Shown piece after piece: positions 26,858 to 35,509 of a stretch of DNA of 64,000 nucleotides. Origin of the DNA: Bifidobacterium hapali (lineage in GTDB: Bacteria > Actinomycetota > Actinomycetes > Actinomycetales > Bifidobacteriaceae); NCBI RefSeq assembly GCF_002259755.1, contig NZ_MWWY01000021.1:90096-154095 (forward strand), read 5' to 3'. Position numbers and translations under genes: made by a program. Numbering within the stretch: the stretch's first letter is position 1; every line of letters starts with the position of its first letter. The notes below the pieces were generated by a model, which saw nothing but the letters and a program-made list of their open reading frames with translations, ran no database searches and was not told the DNA's origin.

Positions 26858-27463
26858 CTACTGAGCCGAGTCAGGTGTGTTTTCCTCCGCTGATTCGATG
26901 TAGAACACAGCGGTTTCGCCGTAATCACGCCGCTCGCTGATACACCATCCAGCAGGAACAGTCGGCTCATCAGAGCGAGCTGAACGTTCGAGCACGATCA
27001 ATGTATTGTCCTCCGCCATACCAGATTCAACCAAGTCGGCCAGCAGACTCACACAATCTTGTGTCGCAAATGCGTACGGTGGATCGATAAAAATCACGTC
27101 AAATGATTCAGCATGTCCAGATGCCGGCGCTACAAATCGTTCAGCTTTCGCTTTAATCACGCGCGCAGACATGTCAGCCTGCCACGAACGGTTATGCTTG
27201 AGCGTAGTCAATGTTTGAGCAATCAACGCAGCCGCCGGACCATTGGCTTCAACAGCAACAAGCGCACGAGCGCCACGACTCAACGCCTCAATGCCCAGCG
27301 CGCCAGTACCTGCGAACAGGTCAAGCACGCGGGCATCAGCGAGCACATCCCACGAGTCGAGACGCGAAAAAATCGCCTCTTTCGTGCGGTCGGTAGTGGG
27401 CCGTGTACCCGTTTTCGGCGTCGTCAACGCCACACCCTTAAATCGTCCAGAAATCACGCGCAT
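26858..27463 (-). CDS. rsmD: 16S rRNA (guanine966-N2)-methyltransferase RsmD
   Basis: Modifies G966 of 16S rRNA. The 201-residue protein opens with the family sequence MRVISGRFKG and carries the SAM motif DLFAGTGALGIEALSRG and the catalytic NPPY-type motif as DPPY (FIDPPYAF). It lies just downstream of recG (37 bases) on the same strand, a frequent pairing. A TTG start seven codons earlier is possible but adds residues outside the family core. Confidence 0.93.
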   Translation of the reverse strand: MRVISGRFKGVALTTPKTGTRPTTDRTKEAIFSRLDSWDVLADARVLDLFAGTGALGIEALSRGARALVAVEANGPAAALIAQTLTTLKHNRSWQADMSARVIKAKAERFVAPASGHAESFDVIFIDPPYAFATQDCVSLLADLVESGMAEDNTLIVLERSARSDEPTVPAGWCISERRDYGETAVFYIESAEENTPDSAQ

Positions 27464-27500
27464 GCCGTCTACTGTAGCGAGCAACGCCCCCAGATCACAC

Positions 27501-29936
27501 TCACGACGATGTCAAAAACGTCTCATTACCCCGAGTAAAGTCAAGTACCGCGCCGGCAAGCTGTGTTTGACCAGCCAGCGTCGGATCGTCGTCGAGCAGC
27601 CGCGCCGCACGCTCACGCGCATCGGCAATCATCTTCGCATCCTTGACGACACGCAATAACTTCAGACTCGACACACCGCCAGACTGCGCGTCACCGAGCA
27701 CATCACCTGCGCCGCGGAACTCCAGATCAGCCTGCGCAATCTTCGCACCGTCCAACGTGCCTTGAATCACGCTCAGTCGCTGTGCCGCCGGCGAATCCGG
27801 ATCGGCACGCGAAATCAGGAACGCCCACGAATCCGTACCACCACGACCCACGCGACCGCGCAACTGGTGCAGCTGTGACAAGCCGTAACGATCGGCGTCA
27901 AAAATCACGATACAGCTTGCTTGCGGCACGTCCACACCAACTTCGATCACCGTAGTCGCCACCAGAATCGGCGTCTTGCCGCTCGCAAAATCAGCCATCA
28001 CGCGCGCTTTAGTCTCATCATCGTCGCGCCCAGTCAACGTAGCGAACGAAATCCCCGCAAACTGTGGCAACGACGACAGTCGCGCGACAATCTCGCTAAC
28101 CGAATGTAACGGCGGACGCTGCCGACCATCATCATCAGCCGCGGCAACAGCGTCACCAGCAGCTGTATTCCCAGCCCCACGACCGTCGGCCCTCATCGCG
28201 TCGGATTCAGCGTACACGTCAACGTCGTTATCCGCCGGCTCATCCGCATCAATGCGCGGGCACACCACGTACGCACGCTCCCCCGCGTCGAGACGCTGGC
28301 GAATATGCGCGAACATGCTCCCCATCGTGTGACCGTCAGCTTCAGGAACAATAAACGTACGAATCGGCTTGCGACCGCCAGGCAGTTCAGTCAACCATGA
28401 AATATCAAGGTCACCAAACCATGTCATAGCAGCTGTACGCGGGATTGGCGTCGCAGTCATCACCAACAGATGCGGCGTCTTCTCAGCTTTCGCGCGCAGT
28501 GATTCGCGCTGCTCCACGCCGAACCGATGCTGCTCGTCGATCACCACCAGCGCAAGATTTGGAGCTTGGAAGGTCTTAGAAAAAGCGGCGTGCGTAGCCA
28601 CAATAATGCACGGCCGACCGCTGGCCGCTGCAGCGAGTGCGCGACGGCGAGCGGCGAGTTTCATACCACCAGTGAGCAAAATAACCGGAACGGCGGAGCT
28701 ATCGGCAACATCAGTATTATCCGACAGACCGTCCAATTGATCAGTTCCAGCTAACCTAGCAACCATCGCACGTATCGTAGTCACATGCTGTTCCGCAAGC
28801 ACTTGTGTAGGCGCCACCAGCACTGCTTGACGGCCAGAACCGACCGCTTGCAACATCGCAGCGAGCGCGACAATCGTTTTGCCAGAGCCGACCTCGCCTT
28901 GCAGGAGCCGCTGCATGGGATAGTTACGATTCATATCGACCGCAATATCGTCAATCACTTCACGTTGCCCATGTGTGAGCGCAAAAGGCAGTGACGAGAT
29001 AAACGTATCGCGTAACGTCGTATCCGCGCACGGCTCGGCGACCGCATGATGTGCATCTCGACGCGCTTGTAGTAGCGCGGTCTGGCAGATAAACGCTTCT
29101 TCGTACCTCAACGTCTCAATACCGCGCGCAAAATCGGCGGTTGACTGCGGATTGTGGATCGCAGCGAACGCTTCGGCGCGGTGCATGAGCGAGCGCGCTT
29201 CGCGTACTGATTCGGGAACAATGTCGGCGATCGCGGGCGCAAAGGCTGCGGCAGATACAGTCAGCTCAGAGGACGCAACAGTTGACGTGTCGTTTTCGCC
29301 GGCAAGTGCATGCAGGAAACCGAGAATCGATTCGTGAATATGTTCACTAGAGATGCGCGATGTCGCATGGTAGACCGGGCGCGGTCGGCAAACGCGACGC
29401 AAGCCCTCGTCGACCGTATCCGCATCATATTTCAGCGACGACGAATCCGGTATAAACATGCCGCTCATACTGATATCATGGGCCGGCGCAACCGTCACAA
29501 TCTCGGGATGTGTGAACTGCAGTTGACCGTTGTACTCGCTCGGCATGCCGCATACGACGATGCATGCGCCATCGCGAAGCCGCATGCTTAGCCAATCAAC
29601 GTACTGTTTTTTATATGAGAAAAACGTGAGTCGTGCGAGCGCGCCGGCCACACCGCGTGTACGCGCGAAATCCGAATCGTCAGCAAGCGCTTCGAGACGG
29701 TAGCCGCGCCGCGTGTTCATCGGTATGACACGCACAGATCGAATGATTGCCGCAAACGCCATTGACTCGCCCTGTCGAGCTTCGCGAAGCGCTCGCGATG
29801 GTACCGGTTCGGTGACACGGAACGGGTAGTATGTTAGCGCGTCGCCGATCGATACGATACCTAACGATTTGAGCGCACCGACACGCCGCTTATTCGCCAG
29901 CAATGACGATATTGGGGTGTCTAGTGAAATGCTCAT
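27501..29936 (-). CDS. recG: ATP-dependent DNA helicase RecG
   Basis: Reverses and remodels stalled replication forks and branched DNA. The 811-residue protein has the N-terminal wedge/OB domain, Walker A GEVGSGKTIVA, the DExH box VIDEQHRFGVEQRE, MTATPIPRTAAM, and C-terminal QLRGRVGRG. An insertion of about 45 residues rich in Asp, Ala and Gly (about 560-605) separates helicase motifs; such inserts occur in actinobacterial RecG. rsmD follows on the same strand. Confidence 0.96.
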   Translation of the reverse strand: MSISLDTPISSLLANKRRVGALKSLGIVSIGDALTYYPFRVTEPVPSRALREARQGESMAFAAIIRSVRVIPMNTRRGYRLEALADDSDFARTRGVAGALARLTFFSYKKQYVDWLSMRLRDGACIVVCGMPSEYNGQLQFTHPEIVTVAPAHDISMSGMFIPDSSSLKYDADTVDEGLRRVCRPRPVYHATSRISSEHIHESILGFLHALAGENDTSTVASSELTVSAAAFAPAIADIVPESVREARSLMHRAEAFAAIHNPQSTADFARGIETLRYEEAFICQTALLQARRDAHHAVAEPCADTTLRDTFISSLPFALTHGQREVIDDIAVDMNRNYPMQRLLQGEVGSGKTIVALAAMLQAVGSGRQAVLVAPTQVLAEQHVTTIRAMVARLAGTDQLDGLSDNTDVADSSAVPVILLTGGMKLAARRRALAAAASGRPCIIVATHAAFSKTFQAPNLALVVIDEQHRFGVEQRESLRAKAEKTPHLLVMTATPIPRTAAMTWFGDLDISWLTELPGGRKPIRTFIVPEADGHTMGSMFAHIRQRLDAGERAYVVCPRIDADEPADNDVDVYAESDAMRADGRGAGNTAAGDAVAAADDDGRQRPPLHSVSEIVARLSSLPQFAGISFATLTGRDDDETKARVMADFASGKTPILVATTVIEVGVDVPQASCIVIFDADRYGLSQLHQLRGRVGRGGTDSWAFLISRADPDSPAAQRLSVIQGTLDGAKIAQADLEFRGAGDVLGDAQSGGVSSLKLLRVVKDAKMIADARERAARLLDDDPTLAGQTQLAGAVLDFTRGNETFLTSS

Positions 29937-30099
29937 AACGTTCTATTGTGGTGAAACAAGCGGACTTTATGCCTGTGGCTCTGATCCTTTGCTACTGAGC
30001 CGTCCTCCTGCGCTGCACGCGTCACACGCACCACGTCCCGTTACACCCCGTCCCGTCCCGTCACGCACCACCCCATCACACCCCATCACACCCCATCAC
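29937..30099. other. Intergenic region with 10-bp tandem repeats
   Basis: Between the recG start and the palindromes that follow I see no gene. Three tandem units of CCCCATCACA occupy 30071-30100, preceded by related CCCGT repeats (about 30028-30060). The recG promoter should lie here. Confidence 0.6.
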
Positions 30100-30152
30100 G
30101 CGTGGCAGAAAACGCTCACTGAGTGCCGCTCAGTGAGCGAAAACCGCCACGC
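30100..30152. repeat. GTGGCRGAAAA palindrome, first of a pair
   Basis: Inverted repeat GCGTGGC...GCCACGC with inner arms CGCTCACTGAG/CTCAGTGAGCG and a five-base loop. A similar palindrome begins ten bases later. Member of the window-wide palindrome family. Confidence 0.8.
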
Positions 30153-30161
30153 ACTCATGCG

Positions 30162-30212
30162 AGTGGCAGAAAATGCTCACTGAGCGGCACTCAGTGAGCA
30201 TTTTCCGCCACT
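30162..30212. repeat. GTGGCRGAAAA palindrome, second of a pair
   Basis: Inverted repeat AGTGGCAGAAAATGCTCACT and its near-complement around CGGCA. It lies between recG's promoter side and the end of rpmB. Confidence 0.8.
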
Positions 30213-30255
30213 ACACCAGCGCCAATATCCCCGCAACACGACACCACGCATAAGA

Positions 30256-30286
30256 AAACCCCGGCGTCTTGCGACTACCGGGGTTT
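30256..30286 (-). terminator. rpmB terminator
   Basis: Perfect AAACCCCGG/CCGGGGTTT hairpin 20 bases after the rpmB stop, with a T-run in the minus-strand sense (TTTTCTTA). A classic intrinsic terminator. Confidence 0.85.
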
Positions 30287-30305
30287 ACGCTTGCATTCTC
30301 GCGAC

Positions 30306-30500
30306 TCACGCGGCCACACGCTGAACCTTGCCAGCCTTGAGGCACTTGACGCACACGCGAACGCGGACGTTTTCGCCGTCGATCGTGGTGCGAACCGGCT
30401 GCAGGTTCGGGCGGAAGGTGCGCTTATTGCGGATATGTGAGTGCGAAACGGTGAAACCGGTCTGCGGTCCCTTGCCGCACACTGCGCAACGAGCTGCCAT
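30306..30500 (-). CDS. rpmB: Large ribosomal subunit protein bL28, zinc-ribbon form
   Basis: A 64-residue bL28 with two CxxC pairs (CAVCGKGP and CVKCLKAG) that can bind zinc, the zinc-containing paralogue type. The conserved [18 protein letters not shown] is intact. Start at the ATG behind AGGGAG. A perfect 12-bp palindrome GACTTGCAAGTC lies at 30525-30536 in the promoter region. It is a single-gene unit with its own terminator. Confidence 0.95.
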   Translation of the reverse strand: MAARCAVCGKGPQTGFTVSHSHIRNKRTFRPNLQPVRTTIDGENVRVRVCVKCLKAGKVQRVAA

Positions 30501-30738
30501 AATGGACTCCCTATAGTATTCTTTGACTTGCAAGTCTTGTGTTCACACCATCCGTGTACCGTACAGCACGAACACACAACTTCACTACTATAGCGCATGC
30601 CGTCGGACAACGCAAAAACAAGCATAATCATACTTAGTATCTATTGCCGCGTTCAGCAAACGTACATACACTTGTTGTACAACGTGACTAATTAGGCGTG
30701 GCTCATGCGAGCTACCCATAGCAATCAAGGAGGATGCC

Positions 30739-31812
30739 ATGCTCAGTCGAATCGGAGAGCGTGTTGCCGAGTTCACTCACGCCAACCAGTCCACCCAAGA
30801 TTCTCCAGACTCCCACGCAGTAATATCGCTCGGCCACGTCTGGGTCGACATCATGATGGATGTCAATACCATCCCACAAGCCGGAGGATTTGCCGTATCC
30901 GACCACACCAACGCAACAGTCGGCGGCAGTTACCGCGTGCTGCAAGCCGCCGCACGCATGGGAGCGCCAGCCAAACACGCTGGCATCATCGGTACCGGCC
31001 CGTGGGCTACCATCGTGCGCGACGCACTTGCCGCCAACGGTATCGAGCACATCGGGCAAGATCGTCTCGATACCGATTCCGGATTCCGTCTCGTGCTCAC
31101 CGACGAAGACCGTCGCAAAACATACATCGCCACGTATGGTGCAGAAGCGCAAGGCGACGACACTACATTCAACTGCGTAGAACCAGCCACCGGTGACGTG
31201 GTCCACATCAGCGGCAACACGTTAATGGATCACACTGCCGCCGGTGTCGACGAATTCATGCATCACGCCAGCAACGATCCTTTCGGACGTGACTTTACGA
31301 TCGTCCTCAACCCAACCAATACGCTCTCACTCGTCAACGATCACTTGCTCGAAGATCTCGTCCTTGCGCGGCCGATCTGGTCATGCAACCGGCAGGAAGC
31401 GAATACGTTAGCCGATCGTCTCGGCATCTTGCGCAACGACGAAGCTTCACTGACCGTGGGCGGCGGCTTCGATCGCTCGATGGCCGAACTGTGCCGCGCG
31501 CTCGGCGAAACGTTGCGCGCACCTCTGGTCGTCCGCGCTGGCTCTCGTGGCGCGTGGGTGCGCACGCCAGGCGGTGAAGTCGTGCATGTGGAAGGATACC
31601 CGACAAAAGCAACACACACACGGTCAGCTGGCGCACCGCATACTGGTACGTTGTGTGCGATGCTGGCTCGCGGATGGTCGCTTATCGACGCGGTACAGAT
31701 CGCAAACGCGGCAGCCTCGCTCGCGATTCAACGCTCGATTGGCGGCGTTCCTAGCTGCCCGTCGTATACGGATGCGATCGCGCTTGTCGACGCGAGCGAA
31801 AACTCACGATAA
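30739..31812 (+). CDS. PfkB-like sugar kinase, active-site motif altered
   Basis: A 357-residue protein of the ribokinase/PfkB family: N-terminal GHVWVDIMMDV, sugar-binding GGSYRVLQAAARMG, GIIGTGPWATIVRDAL, and C-terminal nucleotide region. In place of the usual DTxGAGD signature, whose last Asp is the catalytic base, the protein has TRSAGAPHTGTL, so the Asp is missing or replaced by His. It may be a weak kinase, act on another substrate, or be a sugar-binding protein. Ribosome site AAGGAGG. Confidence 0.82.
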   Translation: MLSRIGERVAEFTHANQSTQDSPDSHAVISLGHVWVDIMMDVNTIPQAGGFAVSDHTNATVGGSYRVLQAAARMGAPAKHAGIIGTGPWATIVRDALAANGIEHIGQDRLDTDSGFRLVLTDEDRRKTYIATYGAEAQGDDTTFNCVEPATGDVVHISGNTLMDHTAAGVDEFMHHASNDPFGRDFTIVLNPTNTLSLVNDHLLEDLVLARPIWSCNRQEANTLADRLGILRNDEASLTVGGGFDRSMAELCRALGETLRAPLVVRAGSRGAWVRTPGGEVVHVEGYPTKATHTRSAGAPHTGTLCAMLARGWSLIDAVQIANAAASLAIQRSIGGVPSCPSYTDAIALVDASENSR

Positions 31813-31873
31813 TTCATCAGCCGTTCACCTGCGACCGTCTGCCGCGTCCATCACAGCACCGTACGATGGGGCT

Positions 31874-33154
31874 ATGTCTGAACGCACAACTACGACGCCT
31901 GCAGCTCTCGCTGCATCCGCAAAGCTCACGTCTCGCGAGAAAAAATGGATCGTATACGATGTCGGTAACTCGGCGTTCGTGCTGTTGAGCACCGCCGTCA
32001 TCCCAATTTACGCGAAATCGCTCATGCCGGCCGACGGTAACATCGTGTCGGCATGGGGGTATGCGCAGACGATCGCATCGCTAGTAATCGCACTGCTCAT
32101 GCCACTGCTTGGGTCGATCGCCGACGTGCAAGGTATGAAAATCAAGTTCTTCCTCGGCTTCTTCGGCACCGGCGTGGTCATGTGCTGCGCAATGGCACTG
32201 CCGCTGACGTGGCTGCCGTTCTTGGTCGTGTACGTGCTTGCAACGATCGGTTTGAACGGTTCGCTCACGTTCTACGATTCAATGTTGATCGATACGACGA
32301 CCAACGAACGTATGGATAAAGTGTCGTCGCACGGTTATGGCTGGGGTTATGTCGGCTCGACTGTACCGTTTATTATTTGCATTGCGCTGATTTTCGGCGG
32401 TCCGGCGATCTTTAACTGGTCGACGGTTGCGTGCACGCGTGCCGCGTTTGTGATTACCGCGATCTGGTGGGTGGCGTTTACTGTGCCGCTGCTGACGAGC
32501 TACACGCAGGTGCACTATCGTGCGACGCGGGAGCACGCGCATGAAGCGATTGCCGGCACGTTTACTGAGCTTGCTGGCACACTGCGCAAGCTGGTAAAAA
32601 ATAAGCCGCTGTGGATGTTCATGATCGCGTTCTTCTTCTACATTGACGCGGTAAACACAGTAATTTCGATGAGCACGTCGTACGGTACGCAGCTTGGCAT
32701 TGACTCGACGCAGCTCGTAGTGGCGCTACTGGTGACGCAGTTTGTTGCGTTCCCGTGCGCGATTTTATACGGCCGACTGGCAGGCCGTTTCGGTTGCAAG
32801 CCGATGATTGTGGCCGCAGTGATTGCCTATATGTGCATCGTGTTCTTCGCCGCGTTCTTCCTGCGCGCGGCTGTGGAATTCTGGATTTTGGCTATTTTGG
32901 TAGGTATGTTCCAAGGCGGTATTCAGGCGTTGTCACGCTCGTATTACGGCAAGATCATTCCTAAGGAGCACGCGAACGAGTATTACGGTTTGTACGATAT
33001 CTTTGGCAAAACTGCGTCGATTTTGGGGACATTTTTGGTTGCGACTACGACGACCTTGACCGGCAATGCGTCGATTGGCGTGCTGTCGATTGCTATCCTG
33101 CTGGTGGTGGCGCTGGTGTTTTTGACACTGCAAAAGGACCCGACGCGGGGGTGA
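31874..33154 (+). CDS. UMF1/Atg22-family MFS transporter
   Basis: A 426-residue twelve-helix transporter of the UMF1 branch, recognised by the opening KKWIVYDVGNSAF, the middle SSHGYGWGYVGST, and QALSRSYYGKIIPKEHANEY near helix 10. In fungi relatives export amino acids from vacuoles; bacterial substrates are unknown. Start chosen at the ATG behind GGGGCT near 31870; the frame is open far upstream across the kinase gene in another phase but has no family match. The 163-bp element copy 3 begins 15 bases after the stop. Confidence 0.9.
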   Translation: MSERTTTTPAALAASAKLTSREKKWIVYDVGNSAFVLLSTAVIPIYAKSLMPADGNIVSAWGYAQTIASLVIALLMPLLGSIADVQGMKIKFFLGFFGTGVVMCCAMALPLTWLPFLVVYVLATIGLNGSLTFYDSMLIDTTTNERMDKVSSHGYGWGYVGSTVPFIICIALIFGGPAIFNWSTVACTRAAFVITAIWWVAFTVPLLTSYTQVHYRATREHAHEAIAGTFTELAGTLRKLVKNKPLWMFMIAFFFYIDAVNTVISMSTSYGTQLGIDSTQLVVALLVTQFVAFPCAILYGRLAGRFGCKPMIVAAVIAYMCIVFFAAFFLRAAVEFWILAILVGMFQGGIQALSRSYYGKIIPKEHANEYYGLYDIFGKTASILGTFLVATTTTLTGNASIGVLSIAILLVVALVFLTLQKDPTRG

Positions 33155-33169
33155 TGGACTGAACTTGGT

Positions 33170-33332
33170 GCGCAGCGAATCATTCTCAATAAGAAAAGTG
33201 TGAGTCAAACGCACAATATCGCACAATCGCACATTACGAAAAGTGGCGAAATACTGGCGTTTTTGTGTATGGTATGTTCATTTCAACAAGGCCAATCCTC
33301 ACACTTTTCTTATTGAGAATGATTCGCTGCGC
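33170..33332. mobile_element. 163-bp MITE-like element, copy 3 (inverted)
   Basis: Same length and same 35-bp terminal inverted repeats as copies 1 and 2, in opposite orientation (the complement gives GATTGG after the left terminus and AATGTGCGATTG before the right). The central 60 bases are diverged. It lies between the UMF1 transporter and the VOC gene and ends 46 bases before the VOC start. Confidence 0.82.
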
Positions 33333-33378
33333 ACAGACAGCTATACTAGCAAATGACAACTAGCTAAAGGAGGCTGTC

Positions 33379-33744
33379 ATGATCGATCATGTTGGTTTGT
33401 TTGTCAAAGATGCTAACGAACGCGCCGGTTTTTACGAACAACTGCTAGCACCGCTGGGCTATACAAAAGTGGCGGAGTTCCCGGGTGCAGTGTGCTTCGC
33501 AAATAAGGCAGACAACGATAGTGTCTGGCTGGAATCGCCAAAAGACGGCAACCCACTCGTGCCAACGCATTTAGCATTCCACGCGGCGAACGAGGATGTC
33601 GTTAAAGCGTTCCACGCAGCAGGGCTTGCCGCGGGTGGCGTAGATAATGGTCAGCCCGGTCCGCGTCCGAACTATAGTCCAACATATTATGCCGCGTTTA
33701 TCCACGATCCTGACGGCAACAATATCGAGGCTTGCTTGCAGTAA
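33379..33744 (+). CDS. VOC-family (glyoxalase-like) protein
   Basis: A 121-residue vicinal-oxygen-chelate protein. It has two beta-alpha-beta-beta-beta units with the N-terminal metal-ligand pattern (MIDHVGLFVKD) and C-terminal DPDGNNIEA. Members isomerise or cleave small molecules with a divalent metal, or bind drugs; the substrate is not predictable. Ribosome site AAAGGAGG. It converges with the methyltransferase, the stops being one base apart. Confidence 0.9.
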   Translation: MIDHVGLFVKDANERAGFYEQLLAPLGYTKVAEFPGAVCFANKADNDSVWLESPKDGNPLVPTHLAFHAANEDVVKAFHAAGLAAGGVDNGQPGPRPNYSPTYYAAFIHDPDGNNIEACLQ

Positions 33745-33745
33745 C

Positions 33746-34495
33746 TCACGCGACGTGTATCCATTCACTCGCGACCATCGTCACATTGTCGTCAGTCATA
33801 ATGCCATCTACCGCGCGTGCGTCGAAAATTGCATCGACCCACGCGCGGTGTGACGGATACGCTGGATCGCTAGGTAACGGACTATGCGAATGCGAGTCCA
33901 TATATGTGCGCCACGCATCGCGCGTGTAATGAATAGGATTCGCAAATCGACAAATTACCGGATGCGTGAAAAACGCTGCCGTTGTCTCACGAAAATGCCG
34001 CGCACTGATACCGATGTCAGGTGAGACAGCGGCAGTCTCACGCGATGTGCGCATCATCGCCGAGTCGAACGACGTACTGTTATATATCGATACCAGCAGG
34101 AACATATGGTTGCGAGCGATACGCGCGCACTCGGCAAGAAACGCATCATGATCAAACCAGTGCAACGCTTGCGCGCACGTTACAACATCCACGCTATTAT
34201 CCGGCAAACCAGTGTGCGCTGCACTACCGTCGAGCACCGTGATGCGTGCAATGTCGCGCGTCGCATCAGTCAGCACACCACGCATATCAGCGTCCGGCTC
34301 GACAGCATACACCGCGTATCCCAGCTGAGCTAACGGTATCGTGAACTTGCCAGTGCCTGCACCAATATCCGCAACCGCGGCATCACGCGGCATGAGCGAC
34401 GCAATATACTGTATCGCCTCATGAGGGTAGCCCGGACGCGCCTTGTCATACGCCTTCGCTTTACCATGAAACTGTGTCTGCATACTTGCCAGCAT
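33746..34495 (-). CDS. Class I SAM-dependent methyltransferase
   Basis: A 249-residue methyltransferase of the UbiE/Methyltransf_11 type with the SAM-binding motif DIGAGTGKFTIPLAQ, the acidic residue at the end of strand 2 (AVEPDADM), and CAQALHWFD after strand 4. N-terminal FHGKAKAYDKARPGYP is typical for the group. A second ATG four codons in is an equal candidate for the start. Acceptor unknown. It stands alone on the minus strand, preceded by paired palindromes. Confidence 0.88.
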   Translation of the reverse strand: MLASMQTQFHGKAKAYDKARPGYPHEAIQYIASLMPRDAAVADIGAGTGKFTIPLAQLGYAVYAVEPDADMRGVLTDATRDIARITVLDGSAAHTGLPDNSVDVVTCAQALHWFDHDAFLAECARIARNHMFLLVSIYNSTSFDSAMMRTSRETAAVSPDIGISARHFRETTAAFFTHPVICRFANPIHYTRDAWRTYMDSHSHSPLPSDPAYPSHRAWVDAIFDARAVDGIMTDDNVTMVASEWIHVA

Positions 34496-34542
34496 AGTCT
34501 GATAGGCCCCGACCTGACCGGTAAAACCGCCTTAGGCCGATG

Positions 34543-34598
34543 TGCGTGGCAGAAAACGCTCGCTTAGGCCATGCTCAGCGAGCGTTTTCTGCCACGCA
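34543..34598. repeat. GTGGCRGAAAA palindrome, first of a pair
   Basis: TGCGTGGCAGAAAACGCTCG with its complement around a loop of about 14 bases (TTAGGCCATGCTC region). Confidence 0.78.
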
Positions 34599-34607
34599 CC
34601 AGTAGTA

Positions 34608-34657
34608 GTGGCGGTTTTTGCTCGCTCAGACTACCGTCAGTGAGCGTTTTCTGCCAC
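34608..34657. repeat. GTGGCRGAAAA palindrome, second of a pair
   Basis: Imperfect copy: the left arm reads GTGGCGGTTTTTGCTCGCTC and the right arm GTGAGCGTTTTCTGCCAC. It is nine bases from its partner. Confidence 0.75.
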
Positions 34658-34740
34658 GCGGGAACGAGGACCGTGGTTAAGACCCACGTTTTGGGCCTTA
34701 ACCTTGACCTTAACCCCGACACCGCGTGCGCTACCAACGC

Positions 34741-34767
34741 AAAAACCGGTCACATGGACCGGCTTTA
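34741..34767 (-). terminator. Terminator of the four-tRNA cluster
   Basis: AAAACCGGTC/GACCGGCTTT hairpin six bases beyond the 3' end of tRNA-Ala, followed in the minus-strand sense by T residues. Confidence 0.7.
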
Positions 34768-34772
34768 TTTAA

Positions 34773-34846
34773 GTGGAGCTAAGGGGATTCGAACCCCTGA
34801 CCCTCTCCATGCCATGGAGATGCGCTACCAGCTGCGCTATAGCCCC
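34773..34846 (-). tRNA. tRNA-Ala (GGC)
   Basis: Complete cloverleaf: acceptor stem GGGGCTA/TAGCTCC, anticodon stem TCTCC/GGAGA with loop ATGGCAT (anticodon GGC), T-loop TTCGAAT. The 3' CCA is not encoded. Last gene of a minus-strand cluster Gly-Val-Val-Ala. Confidence 0.95.
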
Positions 34847-34863
34847 GAAGCACATAATATGCG

Positions 34864-34936
34864 TGGGTGATGTAGGAATCGAACCTACGACCCCTTCCGT
34901 GTGAAGGAAGTGCGCTAGCCGCTGCGCCAATCACCC
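34864..34936 (-). tRNA. tRNA-Val (CAC)
   Basis: Cloverleaf with acceptor GGGTGAT/ATCACCC, anticodon stem CTTCC/GGAAG and loop TTCACAC (anticodon CAC). CCA not encoded. Confidence 0.95.
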
Positions 34937-34998
34937 AGTCGCATCCGACCAGACTCGCGTCCGATCCGCGTTCATCAGCAATTACTCACCAATGATTG

Positions 34999-35070
34999 TG
35001 GGCGATACAAGATTCGAACTTGTGACCCCTTCCGTGTCAGGGAAGTGCGCTACCTCTGCGCCAACCGCCC
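34999..35070 (-). tRNA. tRNA-Val (GAC)
   Basis: Cloverleaf with acceptor GGGCGGT/ATCGCCC (one G-T and one mismatch), anticodon stem CTTCC/GGAAG and loop CTGACAC (anticodon GAC). The body closely resembles the CAC tRNA-Val, suggesting local duplication. Confidence 0.94.
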
Positions 35071-35119
35071 GGGTCCGCATTCCTCACACACCACATAATT
35101 AGCGCGCAAGCAAAACGAG

Positions 35120-35192
35120 AGCGGACAACGGGACTCGAACCCGCGGTCTCAACCTTGGCAAGGTTGCGCTTTACCAACTAAGCTATGTCCGC
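35120..35192 (-). tRNA. tRNA-Gly (GCC)
   Basis: Cloverleaf with acceptor GCGGACA/TGTCCGC, anticodon stem CAACC/GGTTG and loop TTGCCAA (anticodon GCC). First gene of the cluster. Confidence 0.95.
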
Positions 35193-35509
35193 AATTTGTC
35201 ACCCCAAGGGCAACGAGTGAACAATTTACACCACTACATCCACGAACGCAAATCACCCACCAACGAGAATAGTGTAAATCCTTGGTATTACTGGAGACAC
35301 GCCGTACTGCCATCACGGTCTTTTGAGACACATAGCTCCCCTAATCTAACCATCCATCACAAACCCGAAATCACACAGCAACACGCCAATTTCACACAAA
35401 ACGTCGAACAAACCACATCGATTACCGTCCATTCGCTGCCAACATAATCATCATTCACTAAGATGCTTTAGTGAAGCCACAATCGGTTTCGCAACGAAAG
35501 AGGTGCGTC
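35193..35509. other. Divergent promoter region of the tRNA cluster and lipase-like gene
   Basis: 317 bases with no convincing gene. A dyad TTCACTAA-N6-TTAGTGAA (35454-35475) sits 34 bases before the lipase-like start and may be an operator. The rest is AT-rich and otherwise featureless to me. Confidence 0.55.

Noticed and set aside
30071..30100. CRISPR array
   Set aside because: The 10-bp units are contiguous, without spacers and without cas genes; no other array pattern exists in the window.
34571..34870. Open frame over the palindromes and tRNA-Ala
   Set aside because: It runs through a complete tRNA and two palindromes; not a protein gene.
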